Shown here: one piece after another, positions 4,346 through 5,719 of the stretch
Numbering within the stretch: the stretch's first letter is position 1
Layout of the letters: each line of letters opens with the position of its first letter
From: Pseudomonadota bacterium
GTDB lineage: Bacteria; Pseudomonadota; Alphaproteobacteria; Acetobacterales; Acetobacteraceae
NCBI GenBank assembly: GCA_021841985.1
Contig: JAKCCP010000288.1
Span: 1-5,719 of the forward strand
Length of the DNA: 5,719 nucleotides
Direction: 5' to 3'
Position numbers and translations under genes: made by a program
Notes under the pieces: generated by a model
What the model saw: only the letters and a program-made list of their open reading frames with translations
Told to the model about the DNA's origin: nothing
Database searches by the model: none

Positions 4346-5719
4346 ATGAGCACGACCTCCCCCGGTCACGCCGCCTGGCGCCCGCGCGCCAACCCGTGGG
4401 CGATCGCGATCGTCGTCACCATGGCGGCGTTCATGGAGATCATCGACACCACCATCGTCAATGTCAGCCTGCCGCACATCGCCGGCTCGATGTCGGCGAG
4501 CTATGACGACGCCACCTGGACGCTCACCTCCTATCTCGTCGCCAACGGCATCGTCTTGCCGATTTCCGGCTGGCTCGGGCGGGTGATCGGGCGCAAGCGC
4601 TATTTCATGATCTGCATCGCCGCCTTCACGATCAGCTCCTTCCTTTGCGGCGTTGCGACCTCGCTCCCGCAGATCATCGTCTTCCGGCTGATGCAGGGGT
4701 TTTTCGGCGGCGGCCTGCAACCCAATCAGCAATCGATCATTCTCGATACCTTCGAGCCCTCGCAGCGCGGGCGCGCCTTTTCGGTGGTCGCCATCGCGAC
4801 CATCTTCGCGCCCGTCATCGGGCCGACTTTGGGCGGCTGGATCACCGATAATTACTCCTGGCGCTGGGTGTTCCTGATCAACGTGCCGATCGGCATCATC
4901 GCCTTTCTGGCGGTCGGCGCGCTGGTCGAGGATCCGCCCTGGGTGAAGGCCGAGCGCGGGAGCCGCCGCGGCATCGATTATATCGGCGTCGCGCTGATCG
5001 CGCTCGGCATCGGCAGTCTCCAGATCATGCTCGATCGCGGCGAGGACAATGACTGGTTCGCCGACCCGATGATCCGCGCCTTCGGCCTTCTCGCCGCGAT
5101 CGGGCTGATCGGGGCGGCGGTGTGGCTGACCATCGCCAAGAACCCGGTGGTCAATCTCCGCGTTCTCGGCGATCGCAATTTCGCGCTCGGCTCGGTGATG
5201 ATTTTCATGATCGGCGCCATTCTTTATTCGAGCGCGGTCCTGATCCCGCAACTCGCGCAGGAGCAGCTCGGCTATACCGCGACCCTCGCCGGCCTCGTCC
5301 TCTCCCCGGGCGCGGTCTTGATCCTGTTCCTGATCCCGATCATCAGCCGGCTTTTGCCGCACGTGCAGACCAGGCTCTTCATCGCTTTCGGGTTCTTCTC
5401 GCTCGGCTGCGCCCTCGCCTATGCCCACGACCTGACCCCGGACGCCGATTACAACACCCTCGCCCTGATGCGCGGCGCACAGACTTTTGGCCTGGCTTTC
5501 CTGTTCGTCCCCAATAGTGCGATCGCCTATTCCACCCTGCCGCGCTCGGCCAACGCCGATGCCAGCTCGCTTTACGTGATGTTCCGCAACATCGCCGGCT
5601 CGATCGGGATTTCGCTCGCGACCGCGATGGAAACCGAGCGCACCCAGGTCCGCCGCGCCTACCTCGCCCAGCACCTGACGCCGCTCGAACAGCCCTATGT
5701 CACGACCAAGGCGGCGATC
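4346..5719 (+). CDS. DHA2-family MFS multidrug efflux transporter, EmrB/QacA type (C terminus cut by window edge)
   Basis: The frame is open from ATG 4346 to the right edge, giving 458 residues; family members usually have about 500-530 residues and 14 membrane helices, so the last part is missing. It is a proton-driven exporter of the inner membrane. Visible signatures are FMEIIDTTIVNVSLPHI in helix 1 (29-45; the DHA2 motif with the membrane-embedded acid), GWLGRVIGRKRYF (75-87, motif A with its basic loop), RLMQGFFGGGLQP (114-126, motif B) and FAPVIGPTLGGWITDNYSWRWVF ending at 176 (motif C of antiporters). Alternating hydrophobic helices continue after a charged central loop (about 195-210). 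In gammaproteobacteria EmrB works with the adaptor EmrA and TolC. No adaptor lies upstream here, so one could be downstream. AAAGAG (4331-4336) is a possible ribosome site. Substrate unknown; EmrB-like is a family call, not a proven orthologue. Confidence 0.93.
   Translation, partial: MSTTSPGHAAWRPRANPWAIAIVVTMAAFMEIIDTTIVNVSLPHIAGSMSASYDDATWTLTSYLVANGIVLPISGWLGRVIGRKRYFMICIAAFTISSFLCGVATSLPQIIVFRLMQGFFGGGLQPNQQSIILDTFEPSQRGRAFSVVAIATIFAPVIGPTLGGWITDNYSWRWVFLINVPIGIIAFLAVGALVEDPPWVKAERGSRRGIDYIGVALIALGIGSLQIMLDRGEDNDWFADPMIRAFGLLAAIGLIGAAVWLTIAKNPVVNLRVLGDRNFALGSVMIFMIGAILYSSAVLIPQLAQEQLGYTATLAGLVLSPGAVLILFLIPIISRLLPHVQTRLFIAFGFFSLGCALAYAHDLTPDADYNTLALMRGAQTFGLAFLFVPNSAIAYSTLPRSANADASSLYVMFRNIAGSIGISLATAMETERTQVRRAYLAQHLTPLEQPYVTTKAAI

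Noticed and set aside
4100..5674. A 524-codon open frame on the minus strand opposite the transporter and the end of accA
   Set aside because: Its translation is extremely rich in D, R, E, G and H with no recognisable motif, as expected of antisense to a GC-rich membrane protein gene. The plus frame carries clear DHA2 motifs and is open throughout.

Overview
The window is GC-rich DNA (visually about two-thirds G+C) from an alphaproteobacterium, most likely a member of the Rhodospirillales/Acetobacteraceae. Three things point there: the neighbourhood aroK/aroB - xerD - accA, promoter-like sequences that fit the alphaproteobacterial GCTANAWC-type -10 better than TATAAT, and A/T-only hairpins between genes in an otherwise GC-rich genome. 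The genus cannot be fixed from the sequence alone.

Layout. Bases 1-80 hold the first 26 codons of a minus-strand gene that runs off the left edge. A tRNA-Val(GAC) gene with an encoded CCA lies at 199-273 on the plus strand; the last 11 bases of the tRNA recur twice more just after it. Converging on it is a 561-codon minus-strand gene (322-2007) that fuses shikimate kinase (AroK) to 3-dehydroquinate synthase (AroB) in one frame. A 49-bp divergent intergenic region follows, then a plus-strand pair: a 48-residue single-span membrane protein (2057-2203) and the tyrosine recombinase XerD (2221-3120). A 93-bp gap filled largely by three 23-bp tandem repeats leads to accA (3214-4170), the carboxyltransferase alpha subunit of acetyl-CoA carboxylase. 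After accA come about 175 bp packed with four hairpins, two of them A/T-rich, and then a DHA2-family (EmrB/QacA type) drug efflux transporter (4346 to the right edge, truncated). The opposite strand of the transporter carries a long open frame that I reject as a shadow of GC-rich coding.

How it works together. The core is housekeeping: aromatic amino acid precursor synthesis (AroKB), chromosome dimer resolution (XerD), the first committed step of fatty acid synthesis (AccA) and a valine tRNA. The transporter is separated from these by a terminator-like block and looks functionally independent.

No new defence or mobile system is visible. The most interesting points are the AroK-AroB fusion, the stuttered tRNA 3' end, the likely near-leaderless starts of aroKB and accA (each start codon lies 8 nt after a matching GCTA-type -10), a divergent promoter pair sharing one palindromic -10 core, the short conserved-looking membrane protein before xerD, and the structured A/T-rich block before the transporter.
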